Origin: Cellulomonas xylanilytica
GTDB lineage: Bacteria > Actinomycetota > Actinomycetes > Actinomycetales > Cellulomonadaceae
Length of the DNA stretch: 64,000 nucleotides
Direction of reading: 5' to 3'
Assembly: GCF_007989805.1 (NCBI RefSeq)
Contig: NZ_BJUB01000001.1
Span: 62,001 to 126,000, forward strand
Shown here: positions 62,899-64,000 of the stretch, piece by piece
How the letters are laid out: the number at the start of each line of letters is the position of its first letter
How positions within the stretch are numbered: position 1 is the stretch's first letter
Position numbers and translations under genes: made by a program
Notes under the pieces: generated by a model
Told to the model about the DNA's origin: nothing
Databases searched by the model: none
Seen by the model: the letters and a program-made list of their open reading frames with translations, nothing else

Positions 62899-63902
62899 GG
62901 CGGCCCACGCTCGCCGACGTCGGGGCGGTCGCCGGGGTCTCGGCCAAGACGGTGTCCAACGTCATGCTCGGTCGCCGCGAGGTCTCGGAGGCGACGCGCC
63001 TCGCCGTGCTGGCCGCGGTCGAGGAGGTCGGGTACGAGGTGAACCTGGCGGGCCGTGGGCTGGTGTCCGGGCAGACCGGCCGCGTCGCGGTCGTCGTGCC
63101 GAACGTCTACCAGCCCTACTTCGCGGAGCTGGCCGAACGCGTGATCCTCGCCCTCGAGCCGCACGGGTACACGACCATGCTGCGCATCGCGAACGGCGGC
63201 GACGCGGAGCTCGAGGCGGTGCTGGGCGCGACGGTCAGCACGGTCGACGGCGTCATCTACTGCCCCCACCACCTGCCGGACCACGACGAGTCGCTCCAGC
63301 CACGGCGGCCGGTGGTCCAGCTCGGGGGAGCGCCGACCTCCCGCTGGGACTGCGTCGTGATGGGCGAGTTCGAGGGCGCGGAGGCCATGACGCGGCACCT
63401 GCTCGAGAGCGGGCGCCGGCGCATCGCGCTCGTCTGGAACAGCTCGCCGGGCGTCGTGCCGCACGACGACCGGCTGGAGGGGCACCTGGCAGCGCTGCGC
63501 GCGTTCGGCGTCCCGCGCGACGACACGCTGCTCGTCACGGGGTCCGACTGGGACCGGCGGGCGTCCGGCTACGAGGCGATGGTCGGCCTGCTGCGGTCCG
63601 GTGCCTCGTTCGACGCGGCGCTCTGCGTGAACGACGCGATCGCGGTGGGCGCGCTCCGGGCGCTGCGTCGCCACGGGCTGCGGGTCCCCGACGACGTCGC
63701 CGTGACGGGTTTCGACAACACCGACGAGGGCGAGTTCACGGTCCCGTCGTTGTCGTCGGTCAGCCCTCGGCAGGAGGAGATGGTCGAGCACGCGGTGGCC
63801 ATGCTGCTCGAGCGCATCGCCGGTGCAGACGTCCCGGCGCGCGAGGTGCGCACCGGGGCTGACCTGGTGCTGAGGTCGTCCTCGGGCCTGCCGACCTCCT
63901 GA
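62895..63902 (+). CDS. LacI-family regulator 2 of a tandem pair
   Basis: The 335-residue protein has HTH TLADVGAVAGVSAKTVSNVMLGRREVSEATR and a periplasmic-binding-like core with GFDNTDEGEFTVP. It overlaps the first LacI gene by four bases, so both are made from one message in similar amounts. The two share the same fold and a similar C-terminal GxDNxDxGxF segment but differ in the recognition helix, suggesting different operators. After its stop, 98 bases to the window edge hold nothing I can identify. Confidence 0.92.
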   Translation: MRRPTLADVGAVAGVSAKTVSNVMLGRREVSEATRLAVLAAVEEVGYEVNLAGRGLVSGQTGRVAVVVPNVYQPYFAELAERVILALEPHGYTTMLRIANGGDAELEAVLGATVSTVDGVIYCPHHLPDHDESLQPRRPVVQLGGAPTSRWDCVVMGEFEGAEAMTRHLLESGRRRIALVWNSSPGVVPHDDRLEGHLAALRAFGVPRDDTLLVTGSDWDRRASGYEAMVGLLRSGASFDAALCVNDAIAVGALRALRRHGLRVPDDVAVTGFDNTDEGEFTVPSLSSVSPRQEEMVEHAVAMLLERIAGADVPAREVRTGADLVLRSSSGLPTS

Positions 63903-64000
63903 TCCGTCTGCCCTGATCGCGGCCCGCGCGACGCGCTGCCGGCGCATCGGCGCCTGGGACGCGCGCGCGAGCGCCCCGGGCAATCCTCGGAATTCGGTCG

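Overview
The window reads as ordinary chromosome of a high-GC actinomycete (roughly 70-75% GC by eye), most likely a Cellulomonas-like member of the Micrococcales. This rests on gene families typical of actinobacteria (long-form leuA, single-chain glycyl-tRNA synthetase, MoxR/DUF58/TgpA-like cluster, MalR/LacI-controlled sugar operons, SARP regulator, ANTAR protein), heavy use of GTG starts, and many genes whose start codon lies 6-7 bases after a -10 hexamer (leaderless transcripts). The taxon is an inference. I saw no rRNA, tRNA, CRISPR array, insertion sequence or phage, and no gene-free stretch longer than about 220 bases.

Left end (1-9.8 kb): a six-gene block. A partial surface protein of Ig-like and fibronectin III repeats is followed by a MoxR ATPase, a DUF58 protein, a membrane transglutaminase-like protein that lacks the catalytic Cys and His, an RDD-FHA protein and a membrane-anchored beta-propeller. 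Then leuA (10-11.8 kb) with a Leu-rich leader peptide and hairpin, a secreted GH114-like lipoprotein, recO-uppS, a Zur-type zinc import operon znuACB with a DedA-like gene, and glyS. From 19 to 25.5 kb come an ECF sigma factor with a membrane partner, an ABC exporter with a DesK-type two-component system, and dusB.

Middle (25.5-46.5 kb): carbohydrate metabolism. A PfkB kinase is divergent from a lipoprotein alpha-amylase. A malto-oligosaccharide locus follows: alpha-glucosidase and LacI on the minus strand, malEFG and a second GH13 enzyme on the plus strand. dgt, dnaG and a catalytically intact transglutaminase-like protein separate it from a second LacI-controlled ABC operon ending in a clan GH-J (GH32-like) fructan hydrolase. 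In both ABC operons a strong hairpin separates the binding-protein gene from the permease genes.

Right end (46.6-64 kb): a phosphopantetheinyl transferase, a hexapeptide-repeat protein, a SARP/NB-ARC regulator divergent from a methyltransferase with 11-bp-phased repeats between them, a TetR/hydrolase divergent pair, a methyltransferase and a degenerate HNH protein with facing leaderless promoters, a PAS-ANTAR-STAS protein, a KefB-type antiporter, a lone LuxR-type HTH protein, a LigD-like phosphoesterase-polymerase without ligase domain, a manganese catalase, an aminoglycoside-phosphotransferase-like kinase, and two overlapping LacI regulators.

The items I would look at first are the pseudo-transglutaminase in the MoxR/DUF58 cluster, the leuA leader, the SARP repeats, and the leaderless-promoter pattern.
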